Positions 7,601-13,876 of a stretch of DNA of 14,716 nucleotides are shown here, piece after piece (position 1 is the stretch's first letter; each line of letters opens with the position of its first letter). The position numbers and the translations under genes were made by a program. The stretch comes from JANLQX01 sp043775075 (GTDB lineage: Bacteria; Actinomycetota; Acidimicrobiia; Acidimicrobiales; JANYDT01), in contig JAYVSS010000161.1 in NCBI GenBank assembly GCA_043775075.1, positions 1-14,716 of the forward strand, written 5' to 3'. Below the pieces are notes generated by a model. The model made no database searches. It saw only the letters and a list, made by a program, of their open reading frames with translations, and was not told the origin of the DNA.

Positions 7601-8272
7601 ACGGTGGGTGTAGTGACTGTCATTGGTGGCGAGGAGCGGCGCTTTGATGCGCTTGGCAATTTCGATGAGCTGTGGGTTGGTCTGATGCTGCGCCGGAATG
7701 TCATGATCCTGCAGTTCGACGAACAGCGAATCCCGACCGAAAATATCTTGGAGCCTGGCGGCGCGCTTCAGAGCAAGATCAAAATCATGGGCCAGGAGGG
7801 CCTGGAGAACGACCCCGCCAAGACAGCCGGTGGTGGCGATAATCCCTTCGTGGTGTTCTTGTAGGAGCTCCCAGTCCAGACGGGGCTTGTAGTAGTACCC
7901 CTCCAGGTAGGCCCTGCTTGACAGCTTCATCAAGTTCTTGTAACCGAGCGTTGTCTCGGCCAGCAGGGTGAGGTGGTAGTAGAGCTTGTCGCCCTCGCCT
8001 TGATCGCCATCGTCGAGTCGACCACGACGTACCGGCCGCTCGGTCCGACTCTCGGCTGCCATATAAGCCTCGGTGCCGATGACGGCCTTCATGCCCTGCT
8101 TACGGGCCGCCTTGTAAAAGTCCAAGACCCCGTACATGTTGCCGTGGTCGGTAATGCCAATGGCCGGTTGCCCGTCCGCTCGGGCGGCGGCGACTACCTC
8201 GTCGATACGAGCGGCGCCGTCGAGCATTGAATACTCGGTGTGCAAATGGAGGTGCACGAACGAGCTACTCAC
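4685..8272 (-). CDS. dnaE: DNA polymerase III alpha subunit (DnaE1 type)
   Basis: This is the replicative polymerase catalytic subunit, of full length (1195 residues). The N-terminal PHP domain (about 1-225) opens with HLHLHTEYSMLDG. All nine metal ligands expected from Mycobacterium tuberculosis DnaE1 are present: H9, H11, D18, H43, E68, H100, C150, D218 and H220. That predicts an active built-in proofreading exonuclease. The palm domain shows GPGRGSAAGS (about 369-378), PDIDMDF with catalytic D413 and D415, and the third Asp in KMDFLGLR. The fingers region has NKSHSFGYG. An OB fold follows near residues 1000-1090 (VGGIITGLNRKYTKKGELM, then AVFTLEDLDSSIEVMVF), and the C-terminal tail is where the clamp-loader tau subunit usually binds. 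I chose the GTG at 8272; a GTG five codons in (V6) is possible. A 168-base gap with palindromes separates it from bpa. Confidence 0.97.
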   Translation of the reverse strand: MSSSFVHLHLHTEYSMLDGAARIDEVVAAARADGQPAIGITDHGNMYGVLDFYKAARKQGMKAVIGTEAYMAAESRTERPVRRGRLDDGDQGEGDKLYYHLTLLAETTLGYKNLMKLSSRAYLEGYYYKPRLDWELLQEHHEGIIATTGCLGGVVLQALLAHDFDLALKRAARLQDIFGRDSLFVELQDHDIPAQHQTNPQLIEIAKRIKAPLLATNDSHYTHREDSLAHDALLCVQTGALLSDPKRFKFHGHEHYLKSAAEMRMLFRHWESACDNTLWIAERANVEIEFGRSELPEFPLPFGFTSDTEYLRHLVYEGAAARYPMPLTSDVRERLDYELDVIIDMGFAAYFLVVWDLIKYAKDQGWRVGPGRGSAAGSAVSYCLRIVDLDPIKYDLLFERFLNPGRKQMPDIDMDFDERIRGEMIKYASRKYGWDKVAQIVTFSTIKARAAVRDAARVLGFPYSVGDRVAKAMPPLVMGRDTPLYACLDPHPKFEDGYKMAAELRQMVASDPDVRQVVQVAKGLEGLRRGDGIHAAAVVITRHPLTDYLPIQRKPEPGGSLDDAPVVTQYEMHGVEELGLLKMDFLGLRNLSVIDRAIELIEEAHGVKLDIDNVNLEDETTFELLRRGDSIGVFQLEGGAMRTLMRSLAPTAFDDVCALVALYRPGPMAANMHNDYADRKNGRKPIEYFHPDAEALLGDTQGLMIYQESMMRVAQKFAGYSLSEADNLRKAAGKKDRVIMAKERDKFVAGCLATYPTEPRLGTTIFDIIEPFADYAFNKSHSFGYGLVSYQTAYLKANYPAEYLAALLTSVKDDKDKAGVYLAECRNSAITVLVPDVNASMSDFTTDHVNGHTIRFGMAGVRNVGEGIVGEIVAERKANGPFDDFHDFCVRVPLPVLNKRGIESLIKGGGFDSLGHTRRGLMEVFETIIDRVVPRRREAESGVQSLFGDLGGDSEQAGVTGFDETKIPIATHEWDKMTKLGFEKEMLGLYISDHPLLGAQASLRKTCDLTISELREGRGAVIMPGDGREGRDGRDANVKTVGGIITGLNRKYTKKGELMAVFTLEDLDSSIEVMVFPKTMLEIGYLLADDALVTVRGRLNERDDTVSLVAMDIRKIELTFDTEVLPLRLAVSGQGLASPTLEALKELLLSHPGESDVFIRFGRQAVRLPPVFRVDVSNRLVSELRVLLGENAVER

Positions 8273-8440
8273 GATGGGTGCGCCTTTCTTTTCCGCGATT
8301 CCGTGACGTCAACAGCGTTCACACAACGTTGGCACGAACCGAAATCACATGGATGTGCTTTGGGGGCCTCGACACTACCGACCAACGCGCGGGCCAGCGA
8401 ACCCTGCCTCCCGCTCTCGCCCGGCGCAGGAACGGAGCGT
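8273..8440 (-). promoter_or_regulatory. Gap between bpa and dnaE with palindromes and a possible promoter
   Basis: The 168-base region upstream of dnaE holds a perfect 8-bp palindrome TGACGTCA (8304-8311), a 5-bp inverted repeat CACAT-GG-ATGTG (8346-8357), and a minus-strand TAGTGT (8372-8377) that fits the TAnnnT -10 pattern. The palindromes would lie in the leader of a transcript begun at that -10 box. They are candidate operators. No -35 match is convincing and no small gene is visible. Confidence 0.3.
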
Positions 8441-8953
8441 TTAGAGGTAGGTGCCGCCTCCCATGGTTTGTCCCCCCGGCCGCATGGCCCCGGGTCCCTG
8501 GGCCGCCGGTCCTTCGGGGGACGCTCCCGGCGGGAGGCCCATCTGGCGCATCTGTTGGAGTTGGGCTTGCGCCGCCATTTGTTGGGCAAACAACGTGGCC
8601 TGAATCCCGTGGAAGAGTCCTTCGAGCCAGCCGACGAGCTGGGCCTGGGCGATGCGCAGCTCAGCGTCTGACGGCGTGTCGTCGGTAAATGGAAGCGCGA
8701 GGCTTTGGAGCTCGGCCCGCAAATCCGGAGAAAGGCTGGAGGAGAGTTCGCGCACCGATACTTCGTAGACCTCCCGGAGCCGGGACCGCGAACGGTCGTC
8801 GAGCGGGGCGTGGCGAACCTCCTCCAGGAGTTGCTTAATCATCGAACCGATACGCATCACCTTGCCCGGCTCAGCCACCATCTCCTCCTCGACCGCAGGA
8901 GCGGGATCATTCGGGCCAACAACCTCGGCTGTCATGGGTTCAACATCATTCAT
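8441..8953 (-). CDS. bpa: Bacterial proteasome activator Bpa (PafE)
   Basis: Bpa forms a ring that docks on the 20S proteasome and opens its gate, allowing ATP- and Pup-independent degradation of unfolded proteins. The core is unmistakable: KVMRIGSMIKQLLEEVR, APLDDRSRSRLREVYE, then ALPF and SDAELRIAQAQLVGWLEGLF followed by HGIQATLFAQQMAAQAQLQQM, all very close to mycobacterial Rv3780. A flexible Gly/Pro-rich tail ends in G-T-Y-L, against G-Q-Y-L in mycobacteria. This C-terminal motif inserts into the proteasome alpha-ring pockets, and the Tyr-Leu end is kept. I chose the ATG at 8953 (170 residues); a GTG at 8992 would add 13 unconvincing residues. It is divergent from the Rrf2 gene and upstream of dnaE on the same strand. 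The proteasome genes themselves are not in the window. Confidence 0.93.
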   Translation of the reverse strand: MNDVEPMTAEVVGPNDPAPAVEEEMVAEPGKVMRIGSMIKQLLEEVRHAPLDDRSRSRLREVYEVSVRELSSSLSPDLRAELQSLALPFTDDTPSDAELRIAQAQLVGWLEGLFHGIQATLFAQQMAAQAQLQQMRQMGLPPGASPEGPAAQGPGAMRPGGQTMGGGTYL

Positions 8954-8985
8954 GCTCCATGGTGGCATCAGATTGCCCGGTGGTT

Positions 8986-9007
8986 GGCCCACGGGACGAC
9001 CGTGGCC
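8986..9007. promoter_or_regulatory. Inverted repeat in the bpa / Rrf2 divergent promoter region
   Basis: CCACGG (8989-8994) and CCGTGG (9000-9005) form a perfect 6-bp inverted repeat around GACGA. With one bulged C the arms extend to GGCC(C)ACGG and CCGTGGCC. It lies between the start codons of bpa and the Rrf2 gene and upstream of the Rrf2 -10 box. Rrf2 proteins often repress their own promoters, so it is a candidate operator. Position is the only functional evidence. Confidence 0.35.
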
Positions 9008-9038
9008 GGAGAGCCCTGTCGATCATCGCCCACTGACC

Positions 9039-9044
9039 TAGATT
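9039..9044 (+). promoter_or_regulatory. -10 box for a probably leaderless Rrf2 mRNA
   Basis: TAGATT fits the actinobacterial TAnnnT -10 pattern and ends eight bases before the ATG at 9053. No Shine-Dalgarno sequence lies between them. That spacing places the transcription start at or next to the A of the ATG, the usual arrangement of leaderless mRNAs in Actinobacteria. The -35 region is poor. Confidence 0.45.
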
Positions 9045-9052
9045 TGTTCCCG

Positions 9053-9532
9053 ATGCGGGTGTCAACACGAGGGGACTATGCGTGCCGGGCGTTACTGTCC
9101 CTCGCCCTGCATGCCGACGATCTCGGGCCTCAGAGCGCACGCGATATCGCTTCGCGTACTGCTCTCCCCCAGCCGTACCTGGAGCAGATCCTCCTTGCCC
9201 TCAAAGGAGCCGGCCTGGTCCGGTCAAAACGGGGCGTTGGTGGCGGATACGTCCTTGCTCGCGATCCGGCGGAGATCACCCTGGCCGAAATCGTGAGCGC
9301 CGTCGATGGCCCCATCGGCATCGGTGACTTCGGACGACCACACGAGAACGGAGCATGTGACCACGAAGGGCAATGCGTCCTTCTCGGTGTCTGGGAGGAC
9401 GCCAGCAACGTCATGCGACGCGTACTCGGATCGCACTCGCTCGCCGCCATGGTCGGCCAGGCCCGCGGCGATTCGCCAGCCGTGGCAACAACCGTCGTGG
9501 GCGCAGGTTCCACAACGAACTCCGAGGCGTGA
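9053..9532 (+). CDS. Rrf2-family transcriptional regulator, possible Fe-S sensor
   Basis: This 159-residue protein has a winged-helix start typical of Rrf2/IscR: MRVSTRGDYACRALLSLAL, then YLEQILLALKGAGLV and KRGVGGGYVLAR. The ATG at 9053 matches the family N-terminus, although the frame stays open far upstream. In the sensor loop it has C-D-H-E-G-Q-C, matching Cys98 and Cys104 of E. coli IscR. The Cys92 position is Pro and the His107 position is Leu, with His residues nearby (PHENGAC, CDHE). It may therefore bind a cluster with different ligands, as seen in some actinobacterial Rrf2 proteins, or bind none. The C-terminal tail is Ala/Thr-rich and probably disordered. The stop overlaps the start of the MFS gene, so the exporter is the likely regulated target together with its own promoter. 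Confidence 0.9.
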   Translation: MRVSTRGDYACRALLSLALHADDLGPQSARDIASRTALPQPYLEQILLALKGAGLVRSKRGVGGGYVLARDPAEITLAEIVSAVDGPIGIGDFGRPHENGACDHEGQCVLLGVWEDASNVMRRVLGSHSLAAMVGQARGDSPAVATTVVGAGSTTNSEA

Positions 9533-10779
9533 GCACCACTCAAACAGCGGCGCGCCCACTGGCCATGCCTGAGCGCCCGCTCACCCGCTCGTACTGGCGC
9601 GCGTGGAGCGCCGTTGGCGTTTCCAGCATCGGGGATGGGTTGGCGTTCACTGCGCTTCCGTTGCTCGCCGAGTCGCTCTCCAAACGGGGATCTTGGGTAA
9701 CGCTCGTGTTTGCCGCGTCACGGCTCCCTTGGTTGTTTTTCGGCCTGCTGGCCGGTGCGTGGGTAGATACTCGGCCGCCGCGAACCACGATGATCCAAAT
9801 GGACGCGGTTCGTTTTCTTGTCATGCTCGCGCTCGGAGTGTCCGTCCTGGCTGACGTCGTCTCCATCCCGATGGTGCTCGCCGTGGCATTCATCATCGGT
9901 ATGGCGGACTGCGCCCATATTCCGGCGGCTGCGGCGTTCCTGCCATCGATCGTCAAACGCCGCGAACTCGATCGAGCCAACAGTTACTTCAGCTCAGCCG
10001 AATTGGCCGGAGAGCAGTTCGCTGGACCGAGCATTGGGGCGCTGCTGTTCTCGTGGGCACCGTGGATTCCATTTGTCGCCGATGCGTCCTCGTTCGTCGG
10101 TTCGGCGGCGCTCGTACGGGGCGTAGATACGCTCGTTCCGGAGAAAACTGAAAACACCAAACTCTCGGTTCGCCAAGACGTTGCGGCCGGATGGATCTGG
10201 TTCCGCCAAAATCGAGATCTATGGACACTGACGATTTTTCTCTGCGTGGGAGCGGGCGCTGCAGGAATGACCAACAGCGCGCTTGTGCTTTACGGAAAAC
10301 GTCACCTTGGCCTGACGAACTGGCAATACGGACTCTTTGTCAGTATTCCCGCTACCGGAGGACTCATCGGAAGCTGGGTGGCGTTTCGTATCTGGCGGCG
10401 AGTCGGGACACGGCCGCTGGTGGCCGGTTCTTTCGTTGCGTTGGCGATCGCCTTTTTCGTATGTTCACAGACGAAGTCTCCGTACATCGCCGGCGCGGCG
10501 TTCGTTGTCGACAGCTTCATTCCACCGCTTATAAACACATGTATTCGTACGCTCCGTCAGCAGGGTGTTCCTGCCGAGTTCCTCGGGCGGGTCTCGAGCG
10601 TCGGGCGGCTCATGTTCATCGGCGCAGCCTTCGCCGGCGCGGCGATTGCTGGCTTCGTCGCTGATCTCTCGTCGGTCGCATCGGTCTACGGAGTCGCCAG
10701 TTTCATCGTCGCGGCCACCCTGATCCTCGGCGGATTTCGCCTGTCCAAGGTGCGCCTCGAGTTCACGGCTCACCTGTAG
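9529..10779 (+). CDS. MFS transporter, exporter-like (MFS_3 / EntS-like)
   Basis: This 416-residue protein has about twelve hydrophobic segments. The N-terminus (RSYWRAWSAVGVSSIGDGLA) and the loop after the second helix (GLLAGAWVDTRPPR, MFS motif A with Asp and Arg kept) match the drug or siderophore exporter branch of the major facilitator superfamily. I chose the GTG at 9529 because it gives a GTGA overlap with the Rrf2 stop (9530-9532), a standard sign of translational coupling; the ATG at 9565 is the alternative. The central loop VDTLVPEKTENTKLSVRQD separates the two six-helix halves. The substrate cannot be predicted. Pairing with an Rrf2 regulator hints at export linked to redox, nitrosative or iron stress, which is inference. 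Confidence 0.88.
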   Translation: MSTTQTAARPLAMPERPLTRSYWRAWSAVGVSSIGDGLAFTALPLLAESLSKRGSWVTLVFAASRLPWLFFGLLAGAWVDTRPPRTTMIQMDAVRFLVMLALGVSVLADVVSIPMVLAVAFIIGMADCAHIPAAAAFLPSIVKRRELDRANSYFSSAELAGEQFAGPSIGALLFSWAPWIPFVADASSFVGSAALVRGVDTLVPEKTENTKLSVRQDVAAGWIWFRQNRDLWTLTIFLCVGAGAAGMTNSALVLYGKRHLGLTNWQYGLFVSIPATGGLIGSWVAFRIWRRVGTRPLVAGSFVALAIAFFVCSQTKSPYIAGAAFVVDSFIPPLINTCIRTLRQQGVPAEFLGRVSSVGRLMFIGAAFAGAAIAGFVADLSSVASVYGVASFIVAATLILGGFRLSKVRLEFTAHL

Positions 10780-11062
10780 CCGACATGTCATCGAGCGCGG
10801 GGATCTCGGATCGAGACGCTGCCCGCCCGAAGCATGGACAGTGCACGCGCCGAGCCGCCGAGATGGCCATCCGCAGGCGGCAAGCGCGCCGGAACGCCCA
10901 GGACGGTTCGATTCGTCGCCCAAGAAGTCCAGTTTCGGCCGATTTCCGCCCCTCTTTGTTCATCCTGGGCGACGCGACGGATAGCAACAACAGGACAACA
11001 CATGTTGCACGACAGCGAGCGTGTCTTCGCCAACCGCCTGAGAGCCATGCGTTTTGCTGCTC
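10780..11062. other. Gap between convergent genes, hairpins only
   Basis: No gene is supported in these 283 bases. TCTCG-GAT-CGAGA (10804-10816) is a small hairpin 25 bases after the MFS stop. GCCGCC/GGCGGC (10854-10881) encloses the 10-bp palindrome GATGGCCATC. CAACA/TGTTG (10996-11007) lies on the side of the GGDEF-EAL gene. Any of these could end one of the two convergent transcripts, but none has a clear T-run. The ORFs that cover the region have no domain-like sequence. Confidence 0.4.
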
Positions 11063-13630
11063 CTACTTCACCCTACGCATCGAAGGCAGAAGGTCAGAGG
11101 CGAAACGAGCGGGCACAATGGCCCTCGGCTTGACTCGCAACCGCTCGAGACTACCCGCCGCCCATGATTTCAGTGCGCCCGCTTCCATCGGTCGGGCGAT
11201 CCAGTATCCCTGCGCCTGATCGATCCCGATCTCATGGAGGAATGTGTACGTTGCCTCGTGCTCAACGCCCTCAACGGTAACGAACTTGCCCAGATTGACC
11301 GCAAGCTGGTTGATCGAGCGAACGATGGCTTCGTTGGCGCCGTCGCCGGGGAGTCCGACGCAGAAAGTCTTGTCGATTTTCACTTCGGAAGCCGGAAGAT
11401 CTCGCAAGTACGCAATCGACGAAAGCCCAACCCCGAAGTCATCCACGGCAATCTGTACGCCGCACTCGTCGCGCAGGGACCGAAGCGTTCGAAGCGCGTG
11501 ATCCGAGTCCGTCATGATTGCCGTCTCCGTGAGCTCAAGGGTGAGGCGTTTTGGATCAAGCCCGTAGGACTGCACGATTCGTGAGACACGTCGCGTGAGG
11601 TTCGGCGCGCGCAAATTTCTTGCAGACAGGTTCACCGCGACACTTAACTCGCCGAGCCCGTCGGACGACCAATTTCGTAGCTGATGCACGGCCTTTTCGA
11701 CGATGTAAAAGAACATGTCGTTCAGGAGGTCGTAGTGCTCGGCAATCGGCACAAAGTCGTCAGGGAAAACCAGCCCCCGTGTTGGATGCATCCACCGGAC
11801 GAGTGCCTCCACGCCCGCCAGTTTCCCGCCGCTCGGAAGGTCGATCTTTGGTTGGTAATGAAGGATGATTTCTTCTTCGTCGAGGGCTCGACGAAGCTCA
11901 CCGAGCAGAGTGACCTGTTCGTGATCTTTGCGGTGCCGTTCATCGCTATAGAGGACGAACGCGTTGCGCTCGCTCTTCGCTGACTGCAAGGCCTGGTCTG
12001 CTTGACGAAGCAGTTCCGAAGGGTCAGTTTCGTCGAACGGAAACGTTGCAATGCCTGCGCTAGCGGTGAGACGAAACGACATGCCAGCAAGCAGTAGGGG
12101 TGGATCGTTGACGGCGTCAAGAAGCCGCTTGGCGATCGCCGATGACTGAAACTGTTCGGGCCGGATCTGATCCCCGGCGATTTCGAGTCGTTGGCGGTTC
12201 GTCAGCGGGCGATCTTCGAACGACGAAATGAGCACAGCGAACTCGTCGCCCCCCAAGCGCGCAACGAGGGCTCCGGGGGGAGCAGCTGAGCGCAGCCGCT
12301 CGGCAATCTCAGAAAGCGCTTGGTCGCCCTGTTGGTGACCAACGCTGTCGTTAATCATCGAAAAGTGATCGAGGGCGAGTAAGACGAGCGCCCCATTGAG
12401 CGTGGGCGACCCGAGGATTTCGTCGAACACATCCCGGAACCGACGACGATTGGCGAGGTCTGTCAGCGGGTCATGAAACGCTAGGTACTCGCGCTCGTGC
12501 ACTTCCCGCCGAAGGTCATCAATGAGTGCCGCGTTCGAAAACCACGCACCCAGACGGTCGGCGACCGTCTCCGTCATTGCTGCAGTTTCGGCCGAGAATC
12601 CGATCCCTGTGGCGGGATCTCCGAGAACTAGCCAGCCGGTTCGTCCGACTCCCGCTTTGAACGACCTTGCGGTGGAATCAACCAATTCGTTCACACCAAG
12701 GCACTTCGAGCGTTCATCGACTGACAACTCAATCGACTCCTCGCCATTTGGGTATCCGCTTACCTCAATAACCTCCGCCCTTCCTGAAAACCACTGGAAG
12801 CACTCCTCGCCCACGACTACCGCCACACGCCTGGCAGACGTAATGTCCGCGATCCGGGCGGAGAATTCTGCGAGCGACGCTGCCCGGGGCAGGTCTGCCG
12901 TCAATCGCGCAGTGAGCTCGGCGAGAGCCGAGAGAGAATCCTCCTTACGACTGCGCTCAATTTCACCTCTCCATGAACGGAGAAAGAGTGCGCCGAACGG
13001 TGCAGCAGCGAAAATTGCGAACGGCCAAGCTGTCCAAGCGGCTAGGAGAACGAGGCCAAACGTCGTCGACGCAATGCCAACGGAGTAAGCGATGGAACTT
13101 CCGCGGACCATTTCAGCTAGCGAACTCGCGTCGCCCGATAAACGCAGCGCAACACCCATCACAATGCTGCACACGAGTTGACTCGCTAACACCGCGACGA
13201 GAATCGCGACCCGCGAACGCGGCGGGCCAATTGCACCCAAAAGGAGATATGCGGAAGCTGTTTCAAATGAGAAGTATCCGAAGTTGAAAGCTGCGAGATC
13301 GGCGGTCCGGCGCTGTCGCCAGCAAACTACAAGCCCCGAGCCGATCAAACGAGCCGCCAACAGTTGGAGCGGCGCCAACAAGAACATGCCAAAACAAAGC
13401 GGGATTTCCATAAATCGATAAACCAAGGACTCCCGCCCGAATCGAAGGTTCACTCGTCGAATCTCTGAAATCGCAAACCCGGCAGTAACAGAGACGAACT
13501 GAAGGCGGGTTCCGGTGGTGGCGGATTGCTGTCCGAGCGACAACGTGACGCCAGACAGCAATAGAACTACGCCAAGTCCCGCTACAGACAGATTGTTTGA
13601 TCGATGCTTCAACGATGAGTTATCGTTCAT
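11063..13630 (-). CDS. Membrane GAF-GGDEF-EAL protein, probable c-di-GMP phosphodiesterase
   Basis: This 855-residue protein has about seven hydrophobic segments (residues 15-218), then a GAF-like sensory region (about 232-372), GGDEF (about 380-562) and EAL (about 575-825). The EAL half keeps E608, N667, E699, D730, D731, K751, E787 and Q807, so it should hydrolyse c-di-GMP. The GGDEF half shows G460-GDEF intact and N427 present. However, the Asp that matches the PleD metal ligand D327 is A419 (reading L-A-L-D-H-F-S), and the Lys matching K332 is S424. Synthesis is therefore unlikely, and it may act as a GTP-sensing or structural domain. The inhibitory R-x-x-D site is missing (P-x-x-A), and about 15 extra residues follow GGDEF. 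The ATG at 13630 has only a weak ribosome site. A multi-stem element lies 56 bases upstream. Confidence 0.93.
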   Translation of the reverse strand: MNDNSSLKHRSNNLSVAGLGVVLLLSGVTLSLGQQSATTGTRLQFVSVTAGFAISEIRRVNLRFGRESLVYRFMEIPLCFGMFLLAPLQLLAARLIGSGLVVCWRQRRTADLAAFNFGYFSFETASAYLLLGAIGPPRSRVAILVAVLASQLVCSIVMGVALRLSGDASSLAEMVRGSSIAYSVGIASTTFGLVLLAAWTAWPFAIFAAAPFGALFLRSWRGEIERSRKEDSLSALAELTARLTADLPRAASLAEFSARIADITSARRVAVVVGEECFQWFSGRAEVIEVSGYPNGEESIELSVDERSKCLGVNELVDSTARSFKAGVGRTGWLVLGDPATGIGFSAETAAMTETVADRLGAWFSNAALIDDLRREVHEREYLAFHDPLTDLANRRRFRDVFDEILGSPTLNGALVLLALDHFSMINDSVGHQQGDQALSEIAERLRSAAPPGALVARLGGDEFAVLISSFEDRPLTNRQRLEIAGDQIRPEQFQSSAIAKRLLDAVNDPPLLLAGMSFRLTASAGIATFPFDETDPSELLRQADQALQSAKSERNAFVLYSDERHRKDHEQVTLLGELRRALDEEEIILHYQPKIDLPSGGKLAGVEALVRWMHPTRGLVFPDDFVPIAEHYDLLNDMFFYIVEKAVHQLRNWSSDGLGELSVAVNLSARNLRAPNLTRRVSRIVQSYGLDPKRLTLELTETAIMTDSDHALRTLRSLRDECGVQIAVDDFGVGLSSIAYLRDLPASEVKIDKTFCVGLPGDGANEAIVRSINQLAVNLGKFVTVEGVEHEATYTFLHEIGIDQAQGYWIARPMEAGALKSWAAGSLERLRVKPRAIVPARFASDLLPSMRRVK

Positions 13631-13686
13631 GTACGTCTCTTGACGGCAGACGTGACGTAGAACTACAGCAGAGGAATGGTGAACTA

Positions 13687-13852
13687 TGCGTGGAGTTGGA
13701 CTCGGAGGCTGAAGCCTCGTGATGTCCTTCGGGACAGCTTTGAAGACGAGTGCGCGAGGGACCCTGCCAGGTGCCTCGCAAGCTCGTCTTCTTCGCGTTC
13801 ACATCCAGATAGTCGGCACTGAGCCGATCGACCTAAAGGGCAACTCCACGCA
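13687..13852. ncRNA. Multi-stem structured element (candidate RNA or small inverted-repeat element)
   Basis: TGCGTGGAGTTG (13687-13698) and CAACTCCACGCA (13841-13852) are perfect 12-bp complements. They enclose four stem-loops: GAGGC-TGAA-GCCTC (13705-13718); TGTCC-TTCG-GGACA (13723-13736); a long stem 13742-13750/13783-13791 (GAAGACGAG/CTCGTCTTC) with an inner 6-bp stem 13754-13759/13774-13779 and a further 3 bp; and TCGGC-ACTGA-GCCGA (13813-13827). This folds as a five-way junction. It lies between the rluD stop and the GGDEF-EAL start. On the minus strand it would be a leader, on the plus strand a separate RNA. It matches no family I recognise, including c-di-GMP riboswitches. A short mobile element with terminal inverted repeats is the main alternative, but no target-site duplication is visible. 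Confidence 0.55.
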
Positions 13853-13876
13853 CCACGTGGGGTGTTCGACGGCCGA

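Noticed and set aside
8312..8325. Possible SOS (LexA) box before dnaE, with GAAC followed by GTTG on the minus strand
   Set aside because: The half-sites are three bases apart instead of four and the second is GTTG, not GTTC, so it does not fit the actinobacterial GAAC-N4-GTTC consensus.
8705..9052. Longer Rrf2 ORF start at 8705
   Set aside because: The extra 116 residues are antisense to bpa, and the family N-terminus starts exactly at the ATG at 9053.
9529..9564. MFS start at the ATG 9565 instead of the GTG 9529
   Set aside because: There is no ribosome site before 9565, whereas 9529 gives the typical four-base overlap. It is kept only as an alternative.
10788..11048. 86-codon minus-strand ORF between the MFS and GGDEF-EAL genes
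   Set aside because: It has no ribosome site and its composition looks like non-coding GC-rich sequence.
13620..13802. 60-codon minus-strand ORF crossing the GGDEF-EAL start
   Set aside because: It is Ser/Arg/His-rich with no domain-like pattern, lies over the paired arms of the stem-loops, and runs past the ATG of a clear gene.
13687..13852. c-di-GMP-I (GEMM) riboswitch
   Set aside because: The position would fit, but the conserved GCAAA-type core and the GNRA tetraloop/receptor layout are absent, and five stems are present instead of the two main helices.
13687..13852. Integron attC site
   Set aside because: The arm ends lack the R-Y-Y-Y-A-A-C and G-T-T-R-R-R-Y core sites, and no integrase or cassette gene is nearby.
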